DNA of 64,000 bases, from contig NZ_NNBP01000006.1 of the NCBI RefSeq assembly GCF_002803155.1, positions 235,786-299,785 of the forward strand, read 5' to 3'. The position numbers and the translations under genes are program-made. How positions within the stretch are numbered: position 1 is the stretch's first letter; the number at the start of each line of letters is the position of its first letter. The notes below the pieces were generated by a model that was not told the DNA's origin, did not search any database, and worked only from the letters and a program-made list of their open reading frames with translations. This document shows, piece after piece, positions 40,943-49,637 of this stretch. This DNA is from Streptomyces sp. CB02959 (GTDB lineage Bacteria > Actinomycetota > Actinomycetes > Streptomycetales > Streptomycetaceae).

Positions 40943-42568
40943 ATGCCGCATGCGCCGCAGTTCCCCGAGCCCGCCGACCCGCACGACGCTGCCGGGGCGG
41001 AGGGCTCCGCGGCGGAGCTCGCCGAGCGGACCGCGCAGAGCCTGCGGCATCTGGCCGGCGGCCCGCTGTCCCGGCTGCCGCAGTTGCTGGAGGCGATGGT
41101 CGCGATCGGCTCGGACCTGGACGTGCACCGGGTGCTGCACCGGATCGCCGAGACCGCGGCGTCGCTGACCGGCGCCCGCTATGCGGCCGTGGAGGTGCTG
41201 GACGAGGACGGCGACGGGCTGCGCGATCTGATCACCCACGGCAGTCCGCCCGAGGGGCGGCCGGCTGCCCCGTTCGCGCTCCGGGTGCCGATCAAGGTGC
41301 GGGGCGAGCTGTTCGGGAGCGTCTTCCTGGCGGGGAAGCGGGACGGTGCGGTAGTCGACCCAACGGCGGGGTCCGGGGTGGAGTCCGAGGCGGGGTCCGT
41401 AGCGGCGTCCGGCGCGGGATCCGGGCGGTTCGGTGAGGTGGACCTGCAGTTGGTGCGGGTGCTGGCCACCGAGGCCGGGATCGCCATGGGCAACGCCCGG
41501 ATGCACGCCGCGGCCCGGCAGCGCCGGCGCTGGATCGACGGGGCGGCGTCGGTGACCACGGCGCTGCTGGCCGGCCCGGAGACCGGCTCCACCAAGGAGC
41601 ACGCGCTGACCGTGGTGGCCGAGAAGGGCCGGGAGCTGGCCGAGGCGGCGACGGGGGCGGTGCTGCTGCCGCAGTCCAACGGCGCGATGGAGGTCGTGGC
41701 CATCTCCACGGTGCTGTCCGAGGCCGTACGGACCGAGACGTACGGGGGCACGATCCCGGCAGCGAGCCCGGTCCTGCACCAGATCCACGCCGGGCTGGCG
41801 GTCTTCTCCGACGACTTCGCCGGCGACCCCCGCTCGATCTCCCCGCTCTCGCGCCATTACGGGCCGACGATGCTGCTGCCGTTGCGCAGTGGCGGCCGGG
41901 TGCTGGGCGCGCTGGCCCTGTGCCGGGCCTCCGGCGGCCCCCGCTTCACGCATCTGGAACGGACGCTGGGCACTCAGTTCGCGTCCCAGGCGGCGCTGGC
42001 GCTCGTCCTGGCCGACCGCCACCGGGACCGCGAGCGGCTCGCGGTCTACGAGGACCGCGACCGGATCGCCCGCGATCTGCACGATTTGGTGATCCAGCGG
42101 CTCTTCGCCACCGGGATGCTGTTGGAGAGCGCTCAGCGCACCGCCGTCCTCCCGGAGGTCAAGGAGGGCGTGGGGCATGCCGTGGACGAGCTGGACGCGA
42201 CGATCCAGGAGATCCGTACCGCGATCATCGCGCTCCAGCAGGGGCCGCCGGAGGCGCCGGCCGGGCCGCGCACCCGGATCCTGCGGGAGGCCGGCGCGGC
42301 CACGGCGGCGCTGGGCCACCGACCGTCGGTGCAGTTCGTCGGGCCGGTGGACGCCCGGGTCGGTGCGGAGTGCGCCAGGGCGCTGGTGGCGGCGGTCGGG
42401 CGGGCGCTGACGGAGATGGCGCGGGCGGCGGCCGCGGTCCGGGTCGTCGTGGACGCCACCGTCACCCTGGGCGACGGCCGGGCGGGCGTGCGGCTGACGG
42501 TGACCGGTGAGGGCGCCGACGGCGACCCGATCGCGCCGGTGGTCTGGGAGCAGGCCCTCCAGCCGTAG
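40943..42568 (+). CDS. DevS-like GAF histidine kinase with decayed ATPase domain
   Basis: This 541-residue protein of the DevS/DosT type has two GAF domains (about 50-200 and 210-370) and a HisKA_3 dimerisation box, DRIARDLHDLVIQRLFATGM, with the phospho-acceptor His. The usual C-terminal ATPase is degenerate: where an N box such as ALTNVARHA is expected, the protein has ALTEMARAAAA, and a D-x-G-x-G motif is missing. It may bind a ligand without phosphorylating. No response regulator gene is adjacent. The start could be the ATG at 40943 or a GTG at 40919. Confidence 0.82.
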   Translation: MPHAPQFPEPADPHDAAGAEGSAAELAERTAQSLRHLAGGPLSRLPQLLEAMVAIGSDLDVHRVLHRIAETAASLTGARYAAVEVLDEDGDGLRDLITHGSPPEGRPAAPFALRVPIKVRGELFGSVFLAGKRDGAVVDPTAGSGVESEAGSVAASGAGSGRFGEVDLQLVRVLATEAGIAMGNARMHAAARQRRRWIDGAASVTTALLAGPETGSTKEHALTVVAEKGRELAEAATGAVLLPQSNGAMEVVAISTVLSEAVRTETYGGTIPAASPVLHQIHAGLAVFSDDFAGDPRSISPLSRHYGPTMLLPLRSGGRVLGALALCRASGGPRFTHLERTLGTQFASQAALALVLADRHRDRERLAVYEDRDRIARDLHDLVIQRLFATGMLLESAQRTAVLPEVKEGVGHAVDELDATIQEIRTAIIALQQGPPEAPAGPRTRILREAGAATAALGHRPSVQFVGPVDARVGAECARALVAAVGRALTEMARAAAAVRVVVDATVTLGDGRAGVRLTVTGEGADGDPIAPVVWEQALQP

Positions 42569-42611
42569 GCGGCGGGTCAGCCGGCCCGGCGGACGAACGG
42601 CCGGTCCCCTT

Positions 42612-42653
42612 GGGCCATGGGCCATGGGCCTTGGGCCTTGGGCCTTGGGCCAT
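42612..42653 (+). repeat. Heptamer tandem repeat GGGCC(A/T)T
   Basis: Six contiguous 7-bp units lie in the 540-bp gap between the kinase and the ABC transporter: GGGCCAT twice, GGGCCTT three times, GGGCCAT once. No gene covers it. Confidence 0.85.
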
Positions 42654-43019
42654 CAGCGGACGTGGTCCGGCGGCCCGTAGGGTGGGGTCCGGGGTCATTT
42701 CCGGGTCGGCGGCGCAACTTCCGCTCGCCCGGGCCGCGTTGGCCTCGGTGGCCGCGCGGTGGCCGTCGGTGCGGCCGATGTCGACGATGACCGGGGAGGA
42801 CCGGGCGGGGCGGTGACCGGCGGGGCGGCGAAGGCGTCGGCGAAGGCGGGCCCGGCGTGCAGGGGGTGACGCGCGGCCCGTCGGCGTGGTGTGCAGGCCC
42901 GGCGTGCGGTGCTGCGGCGCTCTCCCCCGGGGTGCATGGTGGTCATCGTCGTGGCGGTCGGGCCGGTGGCCGCGGGCGGGGTCCGGGTAGCCAACCGGGG
43001 TGACGGTGAACGGAATCCC

Positions 43020-43050
43020 TTGACCTCAAGATTGGTTTAGGTTCTAGGTT
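43020..43050 (+). promoter_or_regulatory. SoxR/MerR-type promoter of the ABC transporter
   Basis: TTGACC (-35) and TAGGTT (-10) are 19 bp apart, the long spacing of MerR-family promoters. The spacer region holds CCTCAAGATTGGTTTAGG (43024-43041), matching 13 of 18 positions of the SoxR box. The rest of the gap from 42654 shows nothing else. Confidence 0.65.
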
Positions 43051-43111
43051 CTTTCGTGTCGCCGGTCACCCACGGCGATCCCGTGACGACCCCGGCATAC
43101 AGGAGGCCGCG

Positions 43112-45079
43112 ATGGACATGGAAGTCACCGCCTGGCATTCACTGCACAGCACGATGACCGCTCAGCAGGGGAAACGCCGTATCTCCCGCGGGACGCTGCG
43201 CCGGATCGCGGCCTTCGCCCGCCCGCACCGGCGGATGCTGGTGTGGTTCCTGGTGCTGAGCACCGTCACCGCGCTGCTCGCGGTGGCCACCCCGCTGCTC
43301 GCCGGGCGGGTGGTGGACGCGATCGTCGGCGGCAAACCGGCCGGGCTGGTCCTGGGGCTCTCCGGGCTGATCGCCGCCATCGCCGTGGCCGAAGCAGGGC
43401 TGGGGCTGGTGACCCGCTGGCTGTCGGCGAGCATCGGCGAGGGGCTCATCCTCGACCTGCGCACCACGGTCTACGACCACGTCCAGCGGATGCCGATCGC
43501 CTTCTTCACCCGTACCCGTACCGGAGCGCTGGTCAGCCGGCTCAACAACGATGTGATCGGCGCCCAGCGGGCGTTCAGCGACACCCTGTCCGGCGTGGTC
43601 AGCAACATCGTGACGCTGCTGCTCACGCTCGGCGTGATGCTCACCCTGTCCTGGCAGATCACCCTGATCGCGCTGGTGCTGCTGCCGGTGTTCGTGCTGC
43701 CCGCCCGCCTGGTGGGCCGGCGGCTGGCGGCCCTGCGGCGGGAGGGCGCCGACCACAACGCCGCGATGGGCACCCAGATGACCGAGCGGTTCTCCGCGCC
43801 CGGCGCCACGCTGGTGAAGCTGATGGGCCGCCCGTCCCGGGAGTCCGCGGAGTTCGCCGCCCGGGCCCGCCGGGTGCGCGACATCGGCGTCCGCTCGGCG
43901 ATGGTGCAGACGTACTTCGTCACCGCGCTCACCCTGGTCTCCGCGCTGGCGCTGGCCGTGGTCTACGGGCTTGGCGGATTCCTGGCGCTGCGCGGACAGC
44001 TGGAGGCGGGCGCCATCGTCTCGCTGGCCCTGCTGCTGACCCGGCTCTACGCCCCGCTGACCGCGCTGTCCGGTGCGCACATCGAGGTGATGAGCGCCCT
44101 GGTCAGCTTCGAGCGGGTCTTCGAGGTGCTGGACCTCGAACCGCTGATCACCGAGCGGCCGGACGCCCGGCCGGTGCCGGCGGGCCCGGTGGCGGTGGAG
44201 TTCGACGCGGTGCGCTTCGGCTACCCGGCCGCCGACAAGGTGTCGCTGGCCTCTCTGGAGGAGGTCGCCACCCTCGACACCCGGGGCGGCGAGGAGGTCC
44301 TGCACGACGTCTCCTTCCGCGCCGAGCCGGGCCAGATGGTGGCCCTGGTCGGCTCCTCGGGCGCCGGCAAGTCGACCATCGCCCAGCTGCTGCCGCGGCT
44401 CTACGACGCGGATTCCGGCGCGGTGCGGCTGGCCGGGGTGGACGTCCGTGAGCTGACCGCCGCCTCACTGCGGGACACCCTGGGCATGGTCACCCAGGAC
44501 GGCCACCTCTTCCACGACTCGATCCGGCAGAACCTGCTGCTGGCCAACCCGGAGGCGACCGAGGACGAGCTGTGGGACGCGCTGCGCCGGGCCCGCCTGG
44601 AAGCGCTGATCGCCTCGCTGCCCGACGGCCTGGACACCGTCGTCGGCGAGCGCGGCTACCGGCTCTCCGGCGGCGAGCGGCAGCGGCTGACCATCGCCCG
44701 GCTGCTGCTGGCCCACCCCCGGGTGGTGATCCTGGACGAGGCCACCGCCCACCTGGACAACACCTCGGAGGCGGCCGTCCAGGAGGCACTCACCGAGGCG
44801 CTGGACGGGCGGACCGCCCTGGTCATCGCCCACCGGCTGTCGACCGTCCGGGCCGCCGACCTGATCCTGGTGGTCGAGGGCGGGCGGATCGTCGAGCGGG
44901 GTACCCACGACACGCTGCTGGCGGCGGACGGCCGGTACGCCGAGCTGTACCGCACGCAGTTCGCCGCCGGGCCGTCCGGGACGGCGGACACCGCGGACGC
45001 GGCGGACTCGCCGGTGCCCGCCGGCGCCGCACCGGACGGCGGCCCGGACCTGTCCGCCGAACCTTCGCTGGTGAACTGA
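43112..45079 (+). CDS. ABC exporter, fused permease and ATPase
   Basis: This 655-residue half-transporter has six transmembrane helices (about residues 40-330) and a C-terminal ATPase. The ATPase has Walker A GSSGAGKST, Q-loop TQDGHLFHDS, signature LSGGERQR, Walker B VVILDEATAHLD and H-loop IAHRLS. It works as a dimer that exports drugs or lipids. A 15-residue insertion precedes the ATPase core, and the tail is Ala/Asp/Pro-rich. AGGAGG precedes the ATG. In Streptomyces coelicolor an ABC transporter gene is a known SoxR target, which fits the promoter here. Confidence 0.9.
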   Translation: MDMEVTAWHSLHSTMTAQQGKRRISRGTLRRIAAFARPHRRMLVWFLVLSTVTALLAVATPLLAGRVVDAIVGGKPAGLVLGLSGLIAAIAVAEAGLGLVTRWLSASIGEGLILDLRTTVYDHVQRMPIAFFTRTRTGALVSRLNNDVIGAQRAFSDTLSGVVSNIVTLLLTLGVMLTLSWQITLIALVLLPVFVLPARLVGRRLAALRREGADHNAAMGTQMTERFSAPGATLVKLMGRPSRESAEFAARARRVRDIGVRSAMVQTYFVTALTLVSALALAVVYGLGGFLALRGQLEAGAIVSLALLLTRLYAPLTALSGAHIEVMSALVSFERVFEVLDLEPLITERPDARPVPAGPVAVEFDAVRFGYPAADKVSLASLEEVATLDTRGGEEVLHDVSFRAEPGQMVALVGSSGAGKSTIAQLLPRLYDADSGAVRLAGVDVRELTAASLRDTLGMVTQDGHLFHDSIRQNLLLANPEATEDELWDALRRARLEALIASLPDGLDTVVGERGYRLSGGERQRLTIARLLLAHPRVVILDEATAHLDNTSEAAVQEALTEALDGRTALVIAHRLSTVRAADLILVVEGGRIVERGTHDTLLAADGRYAELYRTQFAAGPSGTADTADAADSPVPAGAAPDGGPDLSAEPSLVN

Positions 45080-45102
45080 CGGCACCGGCCGTCCCACGGG
45101 CC

Positions 45103-45132
45103 GCGGCCCCCGTCCTCCCGGGCGGGGGCCGC
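45103..45132 (+). terminator. Terminator after the ABC exporter
   Basis: GCGGCCCCCG and CGGGGGCCGC form a perfect 10-bp stem with a 10-base loop, 23 bp after the stop. Confidence 0.65.
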
Positions 45133-45275
45133 CGCGTGCCCCGGGCGGGACCGGCAAGACGGGTGCACGAGAAGTGGCGGGAGCCGGGGACGCCTGACAA
45201 CCCTTGAGCGTGGCAAGAGATATCGACGGGACACCTCGGCGGACGAGGGGACAGGCACGACGACAGGGAGCCCGT

Positions 45276-46808
45276 ATGGACATACCGCTCGGCCACCGGA
45301 CGCGCCGGTCCGACTCGCTCTGGACGCGCGGCCCGGCCGCCGCGCTCGCCGGTGCGCTGCCGGCCCTCGCCTTCCCCGAGCCGTCCTGGTGGTGGCTGGC
45401 GTACGTGGCGCTGGTGCCGTGGCTGCTGCTGGTCCGGTCGGCGCGGACCGCCCGGCGGGCGGCGGTGTACGGCTGGCTGGGCGGCGCCGGGTTCATGCTG
45501 GCGGTGCACCACTGGCTGCTGCCGAGCCTGCACGTCTTCATCCTGGTCCTGGCGCTGCTGCTGGGTGCGCTGTGGGCGCCCTGGGGGGTGTTGGTGCGGG
45601 CGCTGCTGGGCGGGGCACCGGGTCCGGGGCGGGCCGCCGCCGCGCTGGTGCTGGTGCCGTCCGGCTGGCTGATGGTCGAACTGGTCCGGTCCTGGGAGTA
45701 CTTGGGCGGGCCGTGGGGGCTGCTGGGCGCCAGCCAGTGGCAGGTGCCGCCCGCGCTGCGCATGGCCTCGCTCGGCGGGGTGTGGCTGCTGAGCCTGCTG
45801 ATCGTGGCGGTGAACACCGCGCTGGCCGGGCTGATCGCCGTCCGGGCGGCCCGGCTCCCCGCGGTGGCCGGGCTGCTGGTGTGCGCGCTGGCCGGTACCG
45901 CGGTCTGGCTATGGGCGCCGCTCCCCCCGCCCGCCGGGACGGTGCGGATCGCGGTCGTCCAGCCGGGCCCGGGCGGCACACCCACCCAGCGGCTCGCCCG
46001 CAGCGAGGCACTTACCGGCGCGCTGGCCGGCCGCGGGGTGCGGTTGGTCGTCTGGGGCGAGAGCAGCCTCTACCAGGACCCGGCGGACCATCCGGCGCTC
46101 GCCGCCCGGCTGGCCGCGCTGTCCCACCGCACCGGCGCCGACCTCCTGGTGAACGCCGACGCGCCGGACTCCGGCAGGAGGGGCATCTCCAAGAGCGCGG
46201 TGCTCATCGGCCCGCAGGGCCCGACCGGGGACCGCTACGCCAAGATGCGGTTGGTGCCGTTCGGCGAGTACATACCGGCCAGGTCCGTACTGGGCTGGGC
46301 GACGAAGGTGGGCAAGGCCGCCACCAGCGACCGGCGGCGCGGCACCCGCCAGGTGGTGATGGCGATCCCCGCCGCGGCCGGTCTGCGGGTCGGTCCGCTG
46401 GTGTGCTTCGAGACGGCGTTCCCGGACATGAGCCGCCATCTGGCCGCGGACGGGGCGCAGCTGCTGGTCGCCCAGTCCTCGACCGCGACGTTCCAGGACA
46501 GCTGGGCGCCCGCCCAGCACGCCTCCCTGGCCGCGCTGCGCGCCGCGGAGACCTGGCGCCCCATGGTGCACGCCACGCTCACCGGGATCAGCGCGGTGTA
46601 CGGCCCGCGGGGCGAACGGATCGGCGAGCAGCTGGGCACCGACCGCAGCGCGGCCGCCGTCTACGAGGTGCCGCTGGCCCGCGGCACCAGCCCGTACACC
46701 CGCTGGGGCGACTGGGCGCTCTACGGGGCGATCGCCGCGCTGCTCGCCTACGGGCTGGTAGGAGCGGGGCGGGCGGCCGGCAGGCGACCGGCGCGGGGGC
46801 GTCGGTGA
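45276..46808 (+). CDS. lnt: Apolipoprotein N-acyltransferase
   Basis: This 510-residue membrane enzyme transfers an acyl chain to the N-terminal Cys of lipoproteins. It has an N-terminal set of transmembrane helices (about 20-220) and a nitrilase-type domain. The catalytic triad is visible: Glu in VVWGESSLY, Lys in YAKMRLVPFGEY, and Cys in LVCFETAFPD. AGGGAG precedes the ATG. Its length is typical of the family. Confidence 0.92.
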   Translation: MDIPLGHRTRRSDSLWTRGPAAALAGALPALAFPEPSWWWLAYVALVPWLLLVRSARTARRAAVYGWLGGAGFMLAVHHWLLPSLHVFILVLALLLGALWAPWGVLVRALLGGAPGPGRAAAALVLVPSGWLMVELVRSWEYLGGPWGLLGASQWQVPPALRMASLGGVWLLSLLIVAVNTALAGLIAVRAARLPAVAGLLVCALAGTAVWLWAPLPPPAGTVRIAVVQPGPGGTPTQRLARSEALTGALAGRGVRLVVWGESSLYQDPADHPALAARLAALSHRTGADLLVNADAPDSGRRGISKSAVLIGPQGPTGDRYAKMRLVPFGEYIPARSVLGWATKVGKAATSDRRRGTRQVVMAIPAAAGLRVGPLVCFETAFPDMSRHLAADGAQLLVAQSSTATFQDSWAPAQHASLAALRAAETWRPMVHATLTGISAVYGPRGERIGEQLGTDRSAAAVYEVPLARGTSPYTRWGDWALYGAIAALLAYGLVGAGRAAGRRPARGRR

Positions 46809-46841
46809 CCGCCCGTTCGCACGGCTTGTGGCTGTGCGGTG

Positions 46842-46874
46842 CGTCCCGGGCGGACAGCCGCCGCCCGGGACGCG
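46842..46874 (+). terminator. Terminator of lnt
   Basis: GCGTCCCGGGCGG and CCGCCCGGGACGC form a perfect 13-bp stem with a 7-base loop, 33 bp after the lnt stop. Confidence 0.75.
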
Positions 46875-47214
46875 CGCTGTCGGGAAGGGGTGCGCGCCCT
46901 CGGGCGGGGCAGCGAGCGCAGCGGCGTCCGCGAGCAGCGTGAGCACACCCTCGCCGCCGCCCTCGCCCGCGCCCTGCGGAGATGGTCGTGAGCGTCACCT
47001 CATGCGCTTCGCCGGCGCCGCCCGCGCCTGCCGCACGGCGCCTCTCGGCGGCGCGTCGTCAGCCGGGCAGGACCGACCCCGCTCCCGGCCACGAACCGTG
47101 TGCGGAGCCCTCGTTCGCGCCTCCTGGCAGGAGTTGCCGTCGTCGGGCTTTCCCCCGCCTCACGACCGGCACCCGTCCGGGCGAGACCGGCGCGGTGTGC
47201 CACAGTGGGGCGCT
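46875..47214. other. Gap before the LanC-like gene
   Basis: No supported gene lies here. A small frame at 46982-47218 has Arg/Pro-rich content and no ribosome binding site or leader-core pattern. A CACAGT at 47201-47206 ends 8 bp before the ATG and could be a -10 box for a leaderless transcript. Confidence 0.4.
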
Positions 47215-48507
47215 ATGACGGGGGAAGCGACGATCGCAGCGGTGGACGAGGTCGAAGCGGTGGCGGCGGATGCTCTGCGCTGGTTGCTGAGCCACGCGCG
47301 GGATACCGGCGGGAACGGCCTGGCGTGGGCTGCCACGCCATCCGATGACGAGACCGACCCCACGTTCTACAGCGGGACGGCCGGTGTCATCGCCGTTCTC
47401 CTCGAAGCATGGCGGCACTTCGGTGATGAACGGTACGGCGATGCCGCTGTGCGTGCGGCCCGAAGCGTGTCAGCCGCCGTCGACGGCCGGGAGAACAGCT
47501 CGCTGTACTTCGGCCTGACCGGCATGGCACTCGCCCTACGGGCGGTCCACGACGAGTTCGGCACTCCGGGCGCCGCTGCTGTCCGGGCCCTGGACCTCGT
47601 GCGCGCACGTTTCGACGGGACGCGCTGGGGCGACTGGTTCGATCTGATGGGCGGCAACGCCGGTATCGGCCTCGGTGCGCTGGCGATGGGGGATGTGGAC
47701 CTGGCCCTGCTCGCGGTGGAGCCCTACCTGCGCACGGCCGAGCAGACCCCGGCGGGCGTTCGCTGGGAGGCGGAAAGGGGCCGGAGTTCGCGGTTCCACC
47801 ACATCTCGCACGGCACGCTCGGCGTTGTCCACGGGCTGGCCCGCGTCGGCCTGGCCGCCGGGCGGCCGGATCTCGTCGAACTGGCGCAAGCGGGCGCGGC
47901 GGATGTCGTGGCACGCAACGAGGCCGGCCCGGCCGGCTTCCTCGTCCCGCACTCCGACCCGCAGGACCATCCCGACCTCACCGCGCGCTACAGCTACGGC
48001 TGGTGCCACGGCCCCTCCGGCGACGCCCAGGTCTTCCGACTGCTCGGGGACGTCCTCGACGACGCCAGGTGGCAGACCTTCGCCGACAGCTGCTGGCACA
48101 CCGTGACCCGGTCCGGCCTGCCTCGCCGCCTGCAGCCCGGATTCTGGGACAACAACGGACGGTGCTGCGGCACAGCAGGCGTCCTGGCACTGGCCTGCGA
48201 CCGCATCGCCGAGCAGGACGACCGCCCCGGCTTCGCACGACTTCTCGCCGCGGACCTCCTCTCCCGCGCGACCCGCGACACCGACGGAGCACGATGGTCC
48301 AACCTCGAAAACCGGACCACCCCCAGACTCCTCGAACCCCGCACCGGCTGGGGTTCGGGAAACGCCGGCATCGTCCGTGAACTCCTGCGCTACATCCGGA
48401 TATGCCAGGGAGCCGACCCGACGTACGCGGTCACCTGGCCGGACCAGGCACGGGTGCGCTCGATATCCCTCGGCCGGGCCGGCGACGGGCCGTCTGCACC
48501 GGCGTGA
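47215..48507 (+). CDS. Stand-alone LanC-like protein
   Basis: This 430-residue protein has the alpha/alpha-barrel of lanthionine cyclases. Repeated helix-loop motifs are visible (FYSGTAGVIAVLLEAWRHFG, YFGLTGMALALRAVHDEFG, GNAGIGLGALAMGD, HGTLGVVHGLARVGL). The zinc-ligand regions are GWCHGPSGD (about 262) and RCCGTAG (about 318). No precursor peptide or LanB/LanM gene is nearby. It may act in another modification path or bind glutathione-type thiols, as some LanC-like proteins do. Confidence 0.8.
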   Translation: MTGEATIAAVDEVEAVAADALRWLLSHARDTGGNGLAWAATPSDDETDPTFYSGTAGVIAVLLEAWRHFGDERYGDAAVRAARSVSAAVDGRENSSLYFGLTGMALALRAVHDEFGTPGAAAVRALDLVRARFDGTRWGDWFDLMGGNAGIGLGALAMGDVDLALLAVEPYLRTAEQTPAGVRWEAERGRSSRFHHISHGTLGVVHGLARVGLAAGRPDLVELAQAGAADVVARNEAGPAGFLVPHSDPQDHPDLTARYSYGWCHGPSGDAQVFRLLGDVLDDARWQTFADSCWHTVTRSGLPRRLQPGFWDNNGRCCGTAGVLALACDRIAEQDDRPGFARLLAADLLSRATRDTDGARWSNLENRTTPRLLEPRTGWGSGNAGIVRELLRYIRICQGADPTYAVTWPDQARVRSISLGRAGDGPSAPA

Positions 48508-48639
48508 CCACGTGCCTGCGCGACACGAACGCCCCCGCGTCGACGCCCCGGCATCAAGGCCCCGATCGCGGCCCCGTGACGGACGGCGGCGACAGCGCCC
48601 CGGCCCGGCGTCTTCCAAGGCGGGCAGGGGCACCGGTAC

Positions 48640-49563
48640 TCAGCCGCCGTGCGTCACCTCGCGCACGATGCGCTCGCAGAGTTCATGAGTCTTCAGGGCG
48701 TCGGCGGCGCTCACCACCTCGCCGGCCCGCACCGATGCGAGGAACGCGAGCACGACCTGCTCGATGCCGCGCTGCCGGGCGACCGGCTCCCAGTCGCCGC
48801 GGCGTCGGACCGTGGGCTGCCCCTTGTGGTCGACGACCTCCGCGAGGTTCACGACCTCGCGCTTGGTGTCCTGTCCGGACACTTCGAGGCGTTCCTCGGC
48901 CGACCCGCTCCGGCGGTTCATGATCCCGATCGCCGTGAACCCGTCCCGCGCCCTGGGGCAGCTGTCGCCGGACAGTTGGAGCACCACCTGGTCCATCAGC
49001 CCGTCCCGGAGCCGGGCCCGGACGTCGATGTGCTCGATCTCGCCCGGCGCGAGGAACCGCAGGGTGTCGACGACGTGGATGAAGTCGTCCAGGACCAGCG
49101 TGCGCGGGTCCTCGGGCATCCCGGTGCGGTTCTTCTGCAGCAGGATCAGCTCGCGGGGGTGCTCGCGGCACTGCGCGTAGCCGGGGGCGAAGCGGCGGTT
49201 GAAGCCGACGGCCAGGCCCACCCCGCGCTGCTCGGCGAGGGCGACGATCCGCCGGGTGTCGGCGATCTCGTAGGCGATCGGCTTGTCCACGTAGGTCGGC
49301 ACCCCGGCCTCGATGAGCCGGGTCACGATCTCCGGGTGGGCGACCGTCGCGGCGTGCACGAAGACGGCGTCCGGGGCGGCGGCGAGCAGTGAGTCCAGGT
49401 CGGCGTGGAGCTGCGGCGCGGTCAGCCGGTAGGCGTCGCCTGCCTGTTGCAGGGCGGCCGGGTTGCGGGTCGCCAGGTGGAGCTCGATCCCGGGTTGGGT
49501 GCCCAGCACGGGGAGGTATGCCTTCCGTGCGATGTCTCCGAGTCCGATGCAGCCGACCTTCAC
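48640..49563 (-). CDS. Gfo/Idh/MocA-family oxidoreductase
   Basis: This 307-residue NAD(P)-dependent dehydrogenase has a Rossmann start KVGCIGLGDIARKAYLPVL, the conserved VDKPIAYEIADTRRIV (the EKP-type Lys) and VGFNRRFAPGY. The C-terminal sheet carries DDFIHVVDTLRFLAPGE. Substrates are sugars or inositols in the family; the specific one is unknown. GGGAGAAG precedes the GTG. The 130-bp gap to the convergent LanC-like gene shows no clear feature. Confidence 0.88.
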   Translation of the reverse strand: MKVGCIGLGDIARKAYLPVLGTQPGIELHLATRNPAALQQAGDAYRLTAPQLHADLDSLLAAAPDAVFVHAATVAHPEIVTRLIEAGVPTYVDKPIAYEIADTRRIVALAEQRGVGLAVGFNRRFAPGYAQCREHPRELILLQKNRTGMPEDPRTLVLDDFIHVVDTLRFLAPGEIEHIDVRARLRDGLMDQVVLQLSGDSCPRARDGFTAIGIMNRRSGSAEERLEVSGQDTKREVVNLAEVVDHKGQPTVRRRGDWEPVARQRGIEQVVLAFLASVRAGEVVSAADALKTHELCERIVREVTHGG

Positions 49564-49637
49564 GCAACTTCTCCCTTGGTTCCGCGGTCCCGCCGCCCGG
49601 TCCCTCCGGGGGCGTCCGGGCATCTGGCCCCCGCAGC

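Noticed and set aside
42695..42994. A 99-codon minus-strand frame between the kinase and ABC transporter
   Set aside because: Composition is Arg/Pro/Ala/Thr-rich without structure, and no ribosome binding site was found.
46982..47218. Possible lanthipeptide precursor upstream of the LanC-like gene
   Set aside because: It lacks a ribosome binding site and a leader-core pattern, and its Arg/Pro-rich content looks like non-coding GC-rich DNA.
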